From contig NZ_JAAEAH010000055.1 in NCBI RefSeq assembly GCF_010998615.1, positions 1 to 64,000 on the forward strand: DNA of 64,000 nt, in the 5' to 3' direction. The position numbers and the translations under genes were made by a program. The notes below the pieces were generated by a model. The model was not told the DNA's origin. It saw only the letters and a program-made list of their open reading frames with translations, and made no database searches. Origin of the DNA: Myxococcus sp. CA023 (GTDB lineage: Bacteria > Myxococcota > Myxococcia > Myxococcales > Myxococcaceae). This document shows, in pieces, positions 43,155 through 52,756 of the stretch; position 1 is the stretch's first letter, and every line of letters begins with the position of its first letter.

Positions 43155-43544
43155 ATGGCCGACAACATCCCCGGCGACCTGAAGTACACCCGTGAGCACG
43201 AGTGGGCCCGCGTCCAGGGCACCTCGGTGGTGGTGGGCGTCACGCAGCACGCGCAGGAGTCCCTGGGCGACGTGGTCTACGTGGAGCTGCCCAAGGTGGG
43301 CTCCACGGTGACGGAGGGCAAGCAGTTCGGCGTCATCGAGTCCACCAAGGCGGTGTCGGAGCTGTACTCGCCGCTGACGGGCAAGGTGGTGAAGGTGAAC
43401 GACGGGCTGTCGGACAACCCCTCCACCGTGAACACCGACCCCTACGGTGCGGGCTGGATTGTGGAAATCGAGCCCTCGGACCCCAAGCAGGTGGACGGAC
43501 TCCTGGACGCCGCCGCGTACACCGCCCTGCTCCAGAACAGCTGA
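43155..43544 (+). CDS. gcvH: Glycine cleavage system H protein
   Basis: 129 aa lipoyl carrier. Conserved NIPGDLKYTREHEWARVQG, the lipoylation lysine in VIESTKAVSELYSPLTG, and the C-terminal PYGAGWIVEIEPSD. Shuttles the aminomethyl arm between GcvP, GcvT and lipoamide dehydrogenase. Second gene of the gcv operon. Confidence 0.97.
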   Translation: MADNIPGDLKYTREHEWARVQGTSVVVGVTQHAQESLGDVVYVELPKVGSTVTEGKQFGVIESTKAVSELYSPLTGKVVKVNDGLSDNPSTVNTDPYGAGWIVEIEPSDPKQVDGLLDAAAYTALLQNS

Positions 43545-43622
43545 GAGTGAAGGGAAGGGGACTGGCTGTTAGGGACGGTCCTCGACTTCTCGACGCACGA
43601 CTCGCCCGCGAGCTACAAAGCC

Positions 43623-46538
43623 ATGTCCTTGAACTGGAAGTATCAGGAGCCGTTTGCCGGCCGTCACAATGGTCCGGATGACACCGAGCTGAAGCAGCTG
43701 CTGTCCGCGCTGGGCGTGGACTCGCTCGATGCCTTCATCGACCAGGCAGTCCCGCCCGCCATCCGCGCCAAGGAGCCGCTGAAGCTCGCGACCGCGCGCG
43801 GCGAGCACGAACTGCTGGCGGCCTTGGAGTCCATCGCCGCGAAGAACCAGGTGTTCCGGTCCTTCATCGGCATGGGCTATCACGACACGCACACGCCGAA
43901 CGTCATCCTCCGCAACGTCTTCCAGAACCCGGGCTGGTACACCCAGTACACGCCCTATCAGGCGGAGATTGCGCAGGGCCGGCTGGAGGCGCTGCTCAAC
44001 TTCCAGACACTGGTCATGGACCTGACGGGTCTGGAGGTGGCTAACGCCTCGCTGCTGGATGAAGGCACCGCCGCCGCCGAGGCCATGGCCCTGGCCCTGG
44101 CCGTGCACCAGAAGGGCGAGGAGTCCGGCGCGGCCTTCTTCGTCTCCGACGGCTGCCACCCGCAGACGGTGGACGTGGTGCGCACCCGCGCCCAGCCGCT
44201 GGGCGTGGAGGTGGTGGTGGGCGACCACCGCACGGTGGACTTGAGCTCGAAGAAGTTCGTGGGCGCGCTGGTGCAGTACCCGACCACCGACGGCGCGGTG
44301 CATGACTACCGGGCCTTCGGCGAGCAGGTGCACGCCGCGGGCGGCCTGTTCGTGGTGGCCGCGGACCTGCTCAGCCTGACGCTGCTGACGCCGCCGGGTG
44401 AGTTCGGCGCGGACGTGGCGGTGGGCAGCGCCCAGCGCTTCGGCGTGCCCATGGGCTACGGCGGCCCGCACGCGGGCTACTTCGCCACGAAGAACGCGTA
44501 CACCCGCGTCATGCCCGGCCGCATCATCGGCGTGTCCGAGGACGCGCAGGGGCGCCGCGCGCTGCGCATGGCGCTCCAGACGCGTGAGCAGCACATCCGC
44601 CGCGAGAAGGCGACGAGCAACATCTGCACCGCGCAGGTGCTGCTGGCCGTCATCGCCAGCATGTACGCCGTCTACCACGGCCCCTCCGGGCTGAAGGCCA
44701 TCGCCGAGCGCGTGCACGGCCTGACGGTGCTGCTGGCGCGCGGGCTGGCGAAGCTGGGCCTCAAGCTGAAGCACGACCAGTACTTCGACACGCTGCGCGT
44801 GGAGCTGACGGCCGCGCACGTGCGCGCGGTGCTGGGGGCCGCCGAGGCGGCGCGGATGAACTTCCGCCGCATCGACGAGAAGACGCTGGGCGTGTCCCTG
44901 GACGAGACGACGCGGCCCGCGGACGTGGAGGACATCCTGGCGGCCTTCGCCACCGGCACCGGCAAGTCCTCCGCGCCGGTGCTTGCGGACCTGGTGGGTG
45001 ACGGCGTGGAGAGCGCCGTGTCGCAGGGGCTGCGCCGCTCGAGCGCGTACCTCACGCACCCCGTCTTCCACAGCTACCACTCCGAGACGGAGATGCTGCG
45101 CTACATCCGGCGGCTCGAGGCGAAGGACCTGTCCCTCACGCACTCGATGATTCCGCTGGGCAGCTGCACCATGAAGCTCAACGCCACCGCGGAGATGATT
45201 CCGGTGACGTGGCCCCAGTTCGGGCGGCTGCACCCGTTCGCGCCCACCTCGCAGGCGGCTGGCTACAAGGTCATCTTCGAGCAGCTGGAGCAGATGCTGA
45301 CGCAGGTGACGGGCTTCGCGGGTTGCTCGCTCCAGCCCAACGCCGGAAGCCAGGGTGAGTACGCGGGCCTGCTCGTCATCCGCGCGTACCACCAGAGCCG
45401 CGGCCAGGGGCACCGGGACGTGTGCTTGATTCCGTCCTCCGCGCACGGCACCAACCCGGCATCAGCGGTGATGGCCGGCTACAAGGTCGTCGTCACCAAG
45501 TGCGATGAGAACGGCAACATCGACCTGGATGACCTGCGCGCGAAGGCGGAGGCGCACAAGGACGCGCTCGCCGCGCTGATGGTGACGTACCCGTCCACCC
45601 ACGGCGTGTTTGAGGAGGAGATTCGCGAAATCTGCGCCATCGTCCACGAGCGCGGCGGCCAGGTGTACATGGACGGCGCCAACCTCAACGCGCAGGTGGG
45701 CCTCACATCGCCCGGGTTGGTTGGCGCGGACGTGTGCCACATCAATCTGCACAAGACGTTCTGCATCCCGCACGGCGGCGGCGGCCCGGGCATGGGCCCC
45801 ATCTGCGTGGCCAGCCACCTGGTGAAGTTCCTGCCGGGGCACCCCGTCATCCAGACGGGCGGCTCGGAGGCCATTGGCGCCATCTCCGCGGCGCCGTGGG
45901 GCAGCGCGAGCATCCTGCTCATCTCCTGGATGTACATCGCGATGATGGGCGGCGAGGGCCTCACCCAGGCCACCAAGCTGGCCATCCTCAACGCCAACTA
46001 CGTCGCCGAGCGGCTCAACGCCCACTACCCGGTGCTGTACCGGGGCAAGCGCGGCAAGGTGGCGCACGAGTGCATCGTCGACCTGCGCCCGCTCAAGAAG
46101 ACGGCGGGCGTGGAGGTGGAGGACGTGGCCAAGCGGCTCATGGACTACGGCTTCCACGCGCCCACCGTGTCCTTCCCGGTGGCGGGCACGCTCATGATTG
46201 AACCGACGGAGAGCGAGTCCAAGGCGGAGCTGGACCGTTTCTGCGACGCGATGATCGCCATCCGTCAGGAGATTCGGGACATCGAGGAGGGCCGCATGCC
46301 CAAGGACAACAACGTCCTCAAGCACGCCCCGCACACCGCGCGTGTCGTCGCCGCGCCGGAGTGGAACCGTCCCTACTCGCGCGAGCAGGCCGTGTTCCCC
46401 ACTCCGTGGGTCCGCGACAACAAGTTCTGGCCCTCCGTGGGCCGGCTCAACAGCGTGCTCGGTGACCGGAAGCTGGTCTGCTCGTGCCCGCCCATCGAGG
46501 ACTACATGTCGCCGGAGCCGAAGGCCGCCACGGCCTGA
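43623..46538 (+). CDS. gcvP: Glycine dehydrogenase (decarboxylating), full-length P protein
   Basis: 971 aa PLP enzyme. The N-terminal subdomain starts with [21 protein letters not shown]; the C-terminal catalytic domain has [19 protein letters not shown]-like residues ([16 protein letters not shown] here) and the Schiff-base lysine in [17 protein letters not shown]. Single-chain form, as in E. coli and eukaryotes, rather than the split GcvPA/GcvPB of Firmicutes. An internal hairpin-plus-T element follows the stop. No lipoamide dehydrogenase gene is nearby. Confidence 0.96.
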   Translation: MSLNWKYQEPFAGRHNGPDDTELKQLLSALGVDSLDAFIDQAVPPAIRAKEPLKLATARGEHELLAALESIAAKNQVFRSFIGMGYHDTHTPNVILRNVFQNPGWYTQYTPYQAEIAQGRLEALLNFQTLVMDLTGLEVANASLLDEGTAAAEAMALALAVHQKGEESGAAFFVSDGCHPQTVDVVRTRAQPLGVEVVVGDHRTVDLSSKKFVGALVQYPTTDGAVHDYRAFGEQVHAAGGLFVVAADLLSLTLLTPPGEFGADVAVGSAQRFGVPMGYGGPHAGYFATKNAYTRVMPGRIIGVSEDAQGRRALRMALQTREQHIRREKATSNICTAQVLLAVIASMYAVYHGPSGLKAIAERVHGLTVLLARGLAKLGLKLKHDQYFDTLRVELTAAHVRAVLGAAEAARMNFRRIDEKTLGVSLDETTRPADVEDILAAFATGTGKSSAPVLADLVGDGVESAVSQGLRRSSAYLTHPVFHSYHSETEMLRYIRRLEAKDLSLTHSMIPLGSCTMKLNATAEMIPVTWPQFGRLHPFAPTSQAAGYKVIFEQLEQMLTQVTGFAGCSLQPNAGSQGEYAGLLVIRAYHQSRGQGHRDVCLIPSSAHGTNPASAVMAGYKVVVTKCDENGNIDLDDLRAKAEAHKDALAALMVTYPSTHGVFEEEIREICAIVHERGGQVYMDGANLNAQVGLTSPGLVGADVCHINLHKTFCIPHGGGGPGMGPICVASHLVKFLPGHPVIQTGGSEAIGAISAAPWGSASILLISWMYIAMMGGEGLTQATKLAILNANYVAERLNAHYPVLYRGKRGKVAHECIVDLRPLKKTAGVEVEDVAKRLMDYGFHAPTVSFPVAGTLMIEPTESESKAELDRFCDAMIAIRQEIRDIEEGRMPKDNNVLKHAPHTARVVAAPEWNRPYSREQAVFPTPWVRDNKFWPSVGRLNSVLGDRKLVCSCPPIEDYMSPEPKAATA

Positions 46539-46565
46539 CGCATCCCGCGCATCGGGTGATGCCAT

Positions 46566-46603
46566 GGGCCGTCTCCCTTGTCGGGGAGGCGGCCCTCGTC
46601 TTT
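46566..46603. terminator. Terminator after gcvP, shared with convergent CDF gene
   Basis: 12-bp stem GGGCCGTCTCCC (46566-46577) with GGGAGGCGGCCC (46584-46595), one G-U pair, 6-base loop, then TCGTCTTT. Ends the gcv transcript and touches the last codon of the opposing transporter gene. Confidence 0.7.
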
Positions 46604-47519
46604 ACGCGGGCGTGGCCAGTGCGGTGCGGTCCGGCTCCACGTGGACCACCACGTCCACCACCTGGGGATAGGCACCTTGCAGCGTGCGCTCCACCCGGTC
46701 CGCCACTTCATGGGCCTGCGCGGTGGTGAGCTGCGGGTCCACCTCGATTTTGAGGTCCACGTAGACGCTCTCCTCCATGCCGCGGCTGCGCACGTCGCGG
46801 CAGGAGCGCACGCCCGGCACGGCCAGCGTGTGCCGCTTCACCTCGTCTGGGTCCAGGCGCGCCGTGTCGGAGAGGATGCCCACCGCCTGCCGGACGATGC
46901 CGTAGGCCACCCAGGCCACGAACACCATCACGGCCAGCGCAATCAGCCCATCCGCGCGCGGGTAGCCCAGCCACACCAGCAGCAGGGAGCCCAGTACCGC
47001 GAGGGTGACGTAGACGTCGGACATCGTGTGGCTCGCGTCCGCCAGCAGCAGGGAGCTCTTGTACTTGCGCCCGTAGTACCGCTCCACCCGTGTCACCACC
47101 ATGTTCACCACCAGGGTGAAGGCCATGACGGCCGCCATGGTGCCCGTCACCTGCGGATGCTTGTCGTTGAGCACCGAGTCGAGCGCCATGCGCCCCAGCT
47201 CCAGCATGCCCACGCCAATCATCGCGCCAATGCCCAGCGACGCGAGCGCTTCGAACTTGCCGTGGCCGTAGGGGTGGTCCTCGTCCGCCGGGCGTGACGC
47301 CACACCCATGGCCACCAGCCCCAGCACGTTGGAGCCGCCGTCGATGAACGAGTGCAGCCCGTCCGCCGTCACCGCCGCGGACTGGCTGATCATTCCGAAG
47401 AGCAGCTTGGCGCTGGCCACCACCCAGTTGGCCACCAGGATGCCCAGCAGCACTTTGCGGACCTTCCGGTTCCGCTCCTGCTGCGCGAGGTTTCTGTCGG
47501 TGAGCGTCGTTGCTTCCAC
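46602..47519 (-). CDS. Cation diffusion facilitator (CDF) metal exporter
   Basis: 305 aa with six membrane helices and a C-terminal cytoplasmic metal-sensing domain. Transport-site motifs in helices II and V are H-x3-D: HSFID in TADGLHSFIDGGSN, and HTMSD in ADASHTMSDVYVTLAVLG. H-x3-D pairs are typical of zinc-type CDFs, whereas D-x3-D marks manganese/iron types. HPYGHGKFEALASLG is the conserved loop after helix II. The C-terminal part (RDVRSRGMEESVYVDLKIEVD) is the dimerising ferredoxin-like domain. Zinc as substrate is inference. Confidence 0.9.
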   Translation of the reverse strand: MEATTLTDRNLAQQERNRKVRKVLLGILVANWVVASAKLLFGMISQSAAVTADGLHSFIDGGSNVLGLVAMGVASRPADEDHPYGHGKFEALASLGIGAMIGVGMLELGRMALDSVLNDKHPQVTGTMAAVMAFTLVVNMVVTRVERYYGRKYKSSLLLADASHTMSDVYVTLAVLGSLLLVWLGYPRADGLIALAVMVFVAWVAYGIVRQAVGILSDTARLDPDEVKRHTLAVPGVRSCRDVRSRGMEESVYVDLKIEVDPQLTTAQAHEVADRVERTLQGAYPQVVDVVVHVEPDRTALATPA

Positions 47520-47546
47520 GGCGCCGCACGGTACTTCAGTGCGTGC

Positions 47547-48794
47547 TCAGTTGGGCTGGCGGAACAGCCGCATCTTCGGGCCGCCGCCCATTTCCATGAA
47601 GAATCCGAACTGGAACTTCACCTTGGAGTCGTCCGACAGCAGGCCGGGCGGCGGGTTGGGGAAGGGCTGCGCGCGTTTGAAGGACGACACTGCCTCGAAG
47701 TCGAGGAAGTCGAGCCCGCTGCTCTTCTCCACCTGGATGTCCGTCACCTGGCCGCGCTCGTCGAGCGTGATTTGCAGCAGCGTGTACCGGTCCCGCCCCG
47801 TGTAGATGCCACCGGTGGGGTCTCTCCGGCGCAGCTGCTCGTTGGGGTTCCAGTGCATGCCCACGCTCTGCTTCACGCGGTTGAAGAAGCTGGCGTACTT
47901 CCACTCACGCGTGTTGAGGAGGGTGCCATCGCCTTCCTCGGCGTCCTGCAGGTGGTCGTTGGGCGCGGCGCCCAGGACCTTGTCCATGACGGCGCGCGAC
48001 GGCGTCAGCGACGCCAGCCCCGGAGCGCCCGCGCGGCCCGTGGAGCCGGCTTCCTCGCCGCCGGTGCCGGGCTGGATGTTGAGGCGCTTGGAGTTGCCCA
48101 CCACCTCGTCGCTCTCGTTCTGGTTGTTCACCGCCATGCCCGGACCCGGCGACGTCGGGTCCGTCTTCATCGCCACCTCGTTCTTCTTGCGGGCGTCGGG
48201 AATCTCGAAGGCGGGCTTCTGGCCACCCTGGGACACGGGCCGGTCGTCGTTGCCCATGCCGTTGTTGCCGGCCATGCGCGGCGGCGACTGCGCGTCCGTA
48301 TCCTGACCTTCTTGATTCTGCGGCGCCGTCCGCTGGGGCATGGCGTTCCGGTAGAAGGGCGTCTGCTCCCGAGCGCGCGTCTCCTTGTTCACGCGGTTGT
48401 TGCTCTCCGCGAGGTACTTCGCGTTCGGGTCCACTTCGTTGTTGCCGGGCGCGACGTCCACCACCTGACCCTTGGGCGTCTCGTCGGGCTTCTTCTCCTC
48501 CGGCTTCTTGTCCTGGGCCTTGGGACGCTCCGACGCCTGGGACTTCGTCTGAGGGGAGGCCTTGCCGCGGTTCTGCGCCCATTGGTCGGCGGTGAGCGGA
48601 CGTACGGCCACGGAGGTGGGCCGCGTCACCGGCTTGCGTGACTTCCCGTCGCCCTGGAACGAACTCGTCAGAAGCAGGGTGCCCACGTAGACGGCATGGA
48701 GGAGCAGGGCGAGCGCAATCGCCGCGGCGAAACGCCCCGCGGACGACCCCTGCCGCCTCCGGCGGCGCCAGTTTGTTGGAGAACCCGTGCTCAC
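47547..48794 (-). CDS. TonB-like energy-transducer protein
   Basis: 415 aa from a GTG. A basic cytoplasmic start (NWRRRRRQG) precedes one membrane anchor (FAAAIALALLLHAVYVGTLLL), as in TonB/TolA. Then comes a long low-complexity periplasmic spacer rich in Lys, Pro, Glu, Asn and Gln. The C-terminal 100 residues resemble the TonB C-terminal domain: YTLLQITLDERGQVTDIQVEKSSGLDFLDFEAVSSFKRAQPFPNPP. No TonB-dependent receptor or ExbBD is adjacent; the TolQ-TolR-TolR set 43 kb away is one possible partner. It lies 27 bases from the CDF gene and may be cotranscribed with it. Confidence 0.85.
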   Translation of the reverse strand: MSTGSPTNWRRRRRQGSSAGRFAAAIALALLLHAVYVGTLLLTSSFQGDGKSRKPVTRPTSVAVRPLTADQWAQNRGKASPQTKSQASERPKAQDKKPEEKKPDETPKGQVVDVAPGNNEVDPNAKYLAESNNRVNKETRAREQTPFYRNAMPQRTAPQNQEGQDTDAQSPPRMAGNNGMGNDDRPVSQGGQKPAFEIPDARKKNEVAMKTDPTSPGPGMAVNNQNESDEVVGNSKRLNIQPGTGGEEAGSTGRAGAPGLASLTPSRAVMDKVLGAAPNDHLQDAEEGDGTLLNTREWKYASFFNRVKQSVGMHWNPNEQLRRRDPTGGIYTGRDRYTLLQITLDERGQVTDIQVEKSSGLDFLDFEAVSSFKRAQPFPNPPPGLLSDDSKVKFQFGFFMEMGGGPKMRLFRQPN

Positions 48795-48913
48795 GGCGGG
48801 ATGATAAACCTCCGAACGGGCGGACTAGTCCCGTCGCGTTCGCGGCTGAACAGGTAAAAGGTCAGGTCGACTCGCGGGCCGCGCACGGGTTTGAAGGATA
48901 ACCCCTCCCAGCC

Positions 48914-50791
48914 TCAATAGATGGGGGCCACCGTGGCACCGTTGAAGTAGTGACGGAGGATGTCCTGGTAGCGCTGCCCGGCCTCCGCCCGGCCAATGGC
49001 GCCCGTCTGGCACATTCCTACGCCGTGCCCCCAGCCCCCGCCACGGAAAAGCCAGCCGGTGAGTCGGCCCCCGGCGTCCCGCTCGGCCTCCACCACCGCC
49101 ATGCTGCTGTTGAGCATGCCGAACAGGCGGCGGATGTTGAGCTCGCCGCGCACCTGGGTGGCCCCCTTGTCGCCGGACACCGTCAGCACGGCCGCGCGGC
49201 CGGAGACGCCCCGGTCCGTCAGCGCCAGGGCCTGGACGCGCCCCACGCCCAGCCGCTTCAGGCGGGTGTCCACCTGCTCGGCCGTGAAGCGCTTCTCCCA
49301 CCGGAACTTGCTGGGCTGCGCGAAGCTGGACAGCCGGCAGGCCGCCGGGAGGTTGGCGGTCGTCAGCCAGCGCTCCAGGCTGGCGGGCAGGGGATGGGCG
49401 CCCACGGGGCCGATGACGTCCGGGCGGCCACGCAGGCTGGGGTCCGGAGGTCCGCCCCACACCACGTCGTTGTCCTCGGTGTGGCCGCCGCAGACTGCGC
49501 TGTAGACGGAGTCCACCAGGCGGCCGTCCTCACTGAAGAGTCCCTCGCCCCGGGTGGCCTCCACCGCGGCGGTGGTGCTGGCGGCCTCACCGGTACGGCC
49601 CCGATAGACGGCGCAGTGTTGTTCCGAGCACAGGAGGTAGGGGTCCGCCAGGTGCTTGATGCCCACCTTCGCCAACACCTCGCCGCGCGCGGTGACGGCC
49701 TGGGCCTTGAGCGCCTCCGAGTGGGCGCGGGCGAAGATTTCCGCGGGGACCAATCCCTTGAGCAGGTCCTCCAGGGGAACGACGTTCACCACCGCGAGTT
49801 GGCCCGAACGGTCCACGACGAGTTGGAGCGCGCCCCGGAAGGTGCGGTCCTCGAAGCCGTGGAAGTCGTAGCCCACGCCATATTCGACCTGACGCACGTC
49901 GAAGCCCGCGCCGTCGGGCGTCTCCGCGTCCAGCCGGTCCTGGGCCATGCCCACGACGACGCCCGCCTCGTCGCGCACCTCCAGGATGGCCTTGGAGGGC
50001 GTGCGCACCTCCTCGAAGAGCGTCGTCTGGACGCCGTGGCTGCGCAGCAGCTCTGCCTGCTTGAGGCCGGCGGCCTCGGGCGTGAGGACCTCGTCCACCA
50101 ACAGCAGGGTGCGCCGGTTGTCGATGACCTTGCCAGCGATGCCGTAGACGGAGCCCAGGACCTGGGCCCGGACCGCGAGCCCCTTCTCACGCCATGACTC
50201 CAGCGCCGCCTGGAGTCCCGCGCGGTCGGCCATGCGGAACTCGGCCAACTGCACGCGCGCGGACAGCACCGCCGGGCTCCCCTGCGTCACCCGGACCGTC
50301 CAGCGCGTGCCCGCGGCCGCGTCGAGCATCTTCTCGTCGGGCCCTCCGAAGCGCAGGCGCATCCGGCCTCGCGGAGAGAAGGTGACCTCGTTCCGGCCCT
50401 CCATCAGGCGCACGGGTACGCGAGGCTCACCCCCACGGAAGTCCAGGCGCTTGAGGTCTCCCGGCGTGGGAATCCCCTGCGCCAGCGGGTCCTCTAGCGG
50501 CGGTGTCTCCGTGCCCATTGACGGTGCCTCGTGGCCGTTGGGCGAGGTCGCAGGTGCGCTGTCGGTCGCGCCAGACGACGCTCCGGGTGTGCCCGGGGCT
50601 GCCGGTCCGGAAGCCGATGCATCCGTGCCGGTAGCGCCCGCTTCGCTGTCCTGTGGGCCTGACGTGGCCTCGGACGATGAAACGACGGCCGGCCCGGTCG
50701 CGGATGCACGGGGACTTTCAGCCGCGGGTTTCGAGGCCACGCAGGCGGAGAGCAGGACGGCGGCGAGAAGCTGTGTGACGGCGTGGCGCAC
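48914..50791 (-). CDS. SpoIID/LytB-domain lipoprotein
   Basis: 625 aa from the GTG at 50791, which gives a signal peptide with a good lipobox (LLAAVLLSAC). A Ser/Ala/Thr/Pro-rich spacer of about 100 residues follows. The C-terminal half is a SpoIID/LytB domain: NVVPLEDLLKGLVPAEIFA with the catalytic-type Glu, HSEALKAQAVTARGEVLAKVG, SAVCGGHTEDNDVVWGG and the late WGHGVGMCQTGA. SpoIID is a lytic transglycosylase acting on peptidoglycan stripped of stem peptides. Upstream ATGs up to 51235 run through the promoter and start of the divergent gene and are rejected. Myxobacteria remodel their wall during sporulation, a plausible use. Confidence 0.87.
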   Translation of the reverse strand: MRHAVTQLLAAVLLSACVASKPAAESPRASATGPAVVSSSEATSGPQDSEAGATGTDASASGPAAPGTPGASSGATDSAPATSPNGHEAPSMGTETPPLEDPLAQGIPTPGDLKRLDFRGGEPRVPVRLMEGRNEVTFSPRGRMRLRFGGPDEKMLDAAAGTRWTVRVTQGSPAVLSARVQLAEFRMADRAGLQAALESWREKGLAVRAQVLGSVYGIAGKVIDNRRTLLLVDEVLTPEAAGLKQAELLRSHGVQTTLFEEVRTPSKAILEVRDEAGVVVGMAQDRLDAETPDGAGFDVRQVEYGVGYDFHGFEDRTFRGALQLVVDRSGQLAVVNVVPLEDLLKGLVPAEIFARAHSEALKAQAVTARGEVLAKVGIKHLADPYLLCSEQHCAVYRGRTGEAASTTAAVEATRGEGLFSEDGRLVDSVYSAVCGGHTEDNDVVWGGPPDPSLRGRPDVIGPVGAHPLPASLERWLTTANLPAACRLSSFAQPSKFRWEKRFTAEQVDTRLKRLGVGRVQALALTDRGVSGRAAVLTVSGDKGATQVRGELNIRRLFGMLNSSMAVVEAERDAGGRLTGWLFRGGGWGHGVGMCQTGAIGRAEAGQRYQDILRHYFNGATVAPIY

Positions 50792-50927
50792 GGGGGGCGA
50801 CACCGTACTGTCGCACCTCCAGGCTGTCACGGACCGTTCGTCGTGCGCCCGCCGGGCAGGCTGGCGGGTCCGTGCCGGGACCCGAGGGGATGAATAGCGC
50901 ACAGGGCTTCCGGCGTTGCCCCTGCTC

Positions 50928-52595
50928 ATGAAAACCCGACACGGCAACTGCCTGAAGCTGACGTTCCTGGCTACGAGCATGCTCCTGCTGAGCTTGGCGG
51001 CCTGCTCGGACTCCGACAGTGAAGGGATGCCTGTGCCCGTTCTGAGGCCGGTCCCTCGCCCCGTGCCCACGCCCGCGCCTGGGCCGGGGGAGTCGCCCAC
51101 GCCCACTCGAACCTTCGCCACGCGTCCGCCCATCGGCGTGCAGGCGGTGGCGGGGACTCCGGTGGCCGCGCTGCCGGAACACACGGACCACGTGAACATC
51201 AAGGACCCTTCGCCCCAACCGGCCGTCAACGCCACGGCGATGGTCGTCGCCGCAGAGGCGCCCGTCTACACCCGTGAGTGGGTGGTGAGCACGTCTGGCA
51301 ACGACGCCGGGGATGGCAGCGCCGCGCAGCCGCTGCGCACGCTCAACAAGGCCATCGGCCTGGCCAGTCCGGGTGAGCTCATCCGTGTCCTGCCCGGCAC
51401 CTACGCGGAGCGCGTCATCATCGGTGACAACGCGAAGCCGGGCACGGCCGACGCGAAAATCACGCTCCAGGGCGAAGGCAGCCCGCGCATCGTCCTGGGC
51501 CCCGGCGAGCACGGGCTGATGCAGGTGCGCCAGCCGCATTGGATCATCGACGGCTTCGAAATCGATATGAAGGGCCAGACGCCCTTCGCCGTCACCTTCG
51601 AGGGCGACGTGACGGGCTCGATGCTCGTCAACTCGGACCTGCACGGCGGCACGGGCGGCGGCGCGGTGACGACGTTCAACAACGCCACCGGGCCCATCAT
51701 CGAGAACAACCACATCCACGACTTCGTGAAGACCACCGACAACGAGGACTCGCACGGCGTCGTGGTGCAGCCCACGTCGCGCGACGTCACCGTGCGCAAC
51801 AACGACATTCACGACAACTCCGGTGACTCCGTGCAGTGCCTGGGGCCCGAGGGCTTCAGCAACCTGCCGCCCGCGGAGAACCTGCTGGTGGAGAACAACC
51901 ACTTCTACGGCAACCGCGAGAACGCCGTGGACATCAAGACGTGCTACGGGGTGACCATCCGCAACAACCGGATGCACCAATTCCTCCCGACCTCCACGGC
52001 GCGGGGGGATGTCGTCGTCATCCACTACTCCGCGAGCAACGTGCTGGTGGAGGACAACGAAATCTACGACGCCGCGAAGGGCATCGCGGTGGGCGGCACC
52101 CGTGAAGGCGCCATTCCCACCGGCGTCGTCATCCGCCGCAATCGCGTGTACGACATGACCGAGGCCGGAGGCGGGGAGGGCGCGGGCATCCGCCTGGAGA
52201 ACTCGAAGGGCACCACGGTGGTGAACAACACCGTCACCCGCGCGGCCACGGCGCTCATCATCGGCCATGGCACCGGCGGCCCCACCCAGTCCCCAGTGGT
52301 GCAGAACAACATCTTCGCGGAAGCCCCCATCGCGGTGAACATGGGTCCGATGGCCCCGGGGATGAAACTGGGCAACAACCTCTTCCCCGCGGGCGCCCAG
52401 TTCAAGAAGGACGGCAAGCCCGTGGACCTCACGGCCTACCAGTCCACCTCGGGAGACACCACCTCACGCCTCGGCTCGGCGGACCTCGGGGCGGCGTTCG
52501 CGCCGGGGCCCATGGCGGTGGACTCGGGTGTCGACGTCGGCATCCCGTTCTGCGGCGGGGGGCCGGACATCGGCGCGGTGGAGCTGGGCTGCTGA
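50928..52595 (+). CDS. Right-handed parallel beta-helix lipoprotein
   Basis: 555 aa. Lipoprotein signal peptide with lipobox LSLAAC after MKTRHGNCLKLTFLATSM. A Pro-rich spacer (residues about 35-70, with VPRPVPTPAPGPG) leads to a DUF1565/pectate-lyase-type beta-helix domain beginning WVVSTSGNDAGDGSAAQPLRTLNKAI. Repeated coils carry NN or DN turns (IIENNHIHDF, VRNNDIHDNSGD, VENNHFYGNREN, IRNNRMHQFL, VEDNEIYDAAKG, IRRNRVYDM). C-terminal GPDIGAVELGC is typical of secreted right-handed helix proteins. It is either a surface polysaccharide lyase or a structural binding protein; catalytic residues are not evident. Confidence 0.85.
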   Translation: MKTRHGNCLKLTFLATSMLLLSLAACSDSDSEGMPVPVLRPVPRPVPTPAPGPGESPTPTRTFATRPPIGVQAVAGTPVAALPEHTDHVNIKDPSPQPAVNATAMVVAAEAPVYTREWVVSTSGNDAGDGSAAQPLRTLNKAIGLASPGELIRVLPGTYAERVIIGDNAKPGTADAKITLQGEGSPRIVLGPGEHGLMQVRQPHWIIDGFEIDMKGQTPFAVTFEGDVTGSMLVNSDLHGGTGGGAVTTFNNATGPIIENNHIHDFVKTTDNEDSHGVVVQPTSRDVTVRNNDIHDNSGDSVQCLGPEGFSNLPPAENLLVENNHFYGNRENAVDIKTCYGVTIRNNRMHQFLPTSTARGDVVVIHYSASNVLVEDNEIYDAAKGIAVGGTREGAIPTGVVIRRNRVYDMTEAGGGEGAGIRLENSKGTTVVNNTVTRAATALIIGHGTGGPTQSPVVQNNIFAEAPIAVNMGPMAPGMKLGNNLFPAGAQFKKDGKPVDLTAYQSTSGDTTSRLGSADLGAAFAPGPMAVDSGVDVGIPFCGGGPDIGAVELGC

Positions 52596-52620
52596 CCCGT
52601 CCACTCAGCCCCTGAAAAGG

Positions 52621-52667
52621 ACAAGGCCCGATGCGGAGTGACTTCCGCACCGGGCCTTGTTTCTTTG
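52621..52667. terminator. Bidirectional terminator between the beta-helix gene and tRNA-Cys
   Basis: Long hairpin: ACAAGGCCCG (52621-52630) pairs with CGGGCCTTGT (52651-52660), and inner TGCGGA pairs with TCCGCA. Plus-strand exit is TTCTTT; minus-strand exit is CCTTTTC. It serves the gene on the left and the tRNA on the right. Confidence 0.85.
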
Positions 52668-52739
52668 AGGCGCCACCCGGATTCGAACCGGGGAATGAAG
52701 GTTTTGCAGACCTTTGCCTTACCACTTGGCTATGGCGCC
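52668..52739 (-). tRNA. tRNA-Cys (GCA)
   Basis: 72 nt on the minus strand. Acceptor stem GGCGCCA (5' end at 52739) with TGGCGCC; discriminator U73, a cysteine identity element; D arm and loop with AGCCAAGUGGUAAGGC; anticodon stem AAGGT/ACCTT around CUGCAAA, with GCA at 52705-52707; T arm CCCCGGTTCGAATCCGGG. CCA is not encoded. Confidence 0.95.
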
Positions 52740-52756
52740 GAGACGATGGGGTCGGC

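Noticed and set aside
41946-43250. Upstream extension of the metF frame by about 435 codons
   Set aside because: It lies antisense to gcvT and is low-complexity; the conserved MetF start is at 41945.
43569-45446. Long minus-strand frame over gcvP
   Set aside because: Antisense shadow of a fully conserved gene.
50792-51235. Longer N-terminus for the SpoIID lipoprotein
   Set aside because: It would bury the signal peptide and overlap the divergent gene; the GTG at 50791 gives a perfect lipobox.
52668-52739. Integration site remnants at tRNA-Cys
   Set aside because: No repeat of the tRNA 3' end and no integrase next to it.
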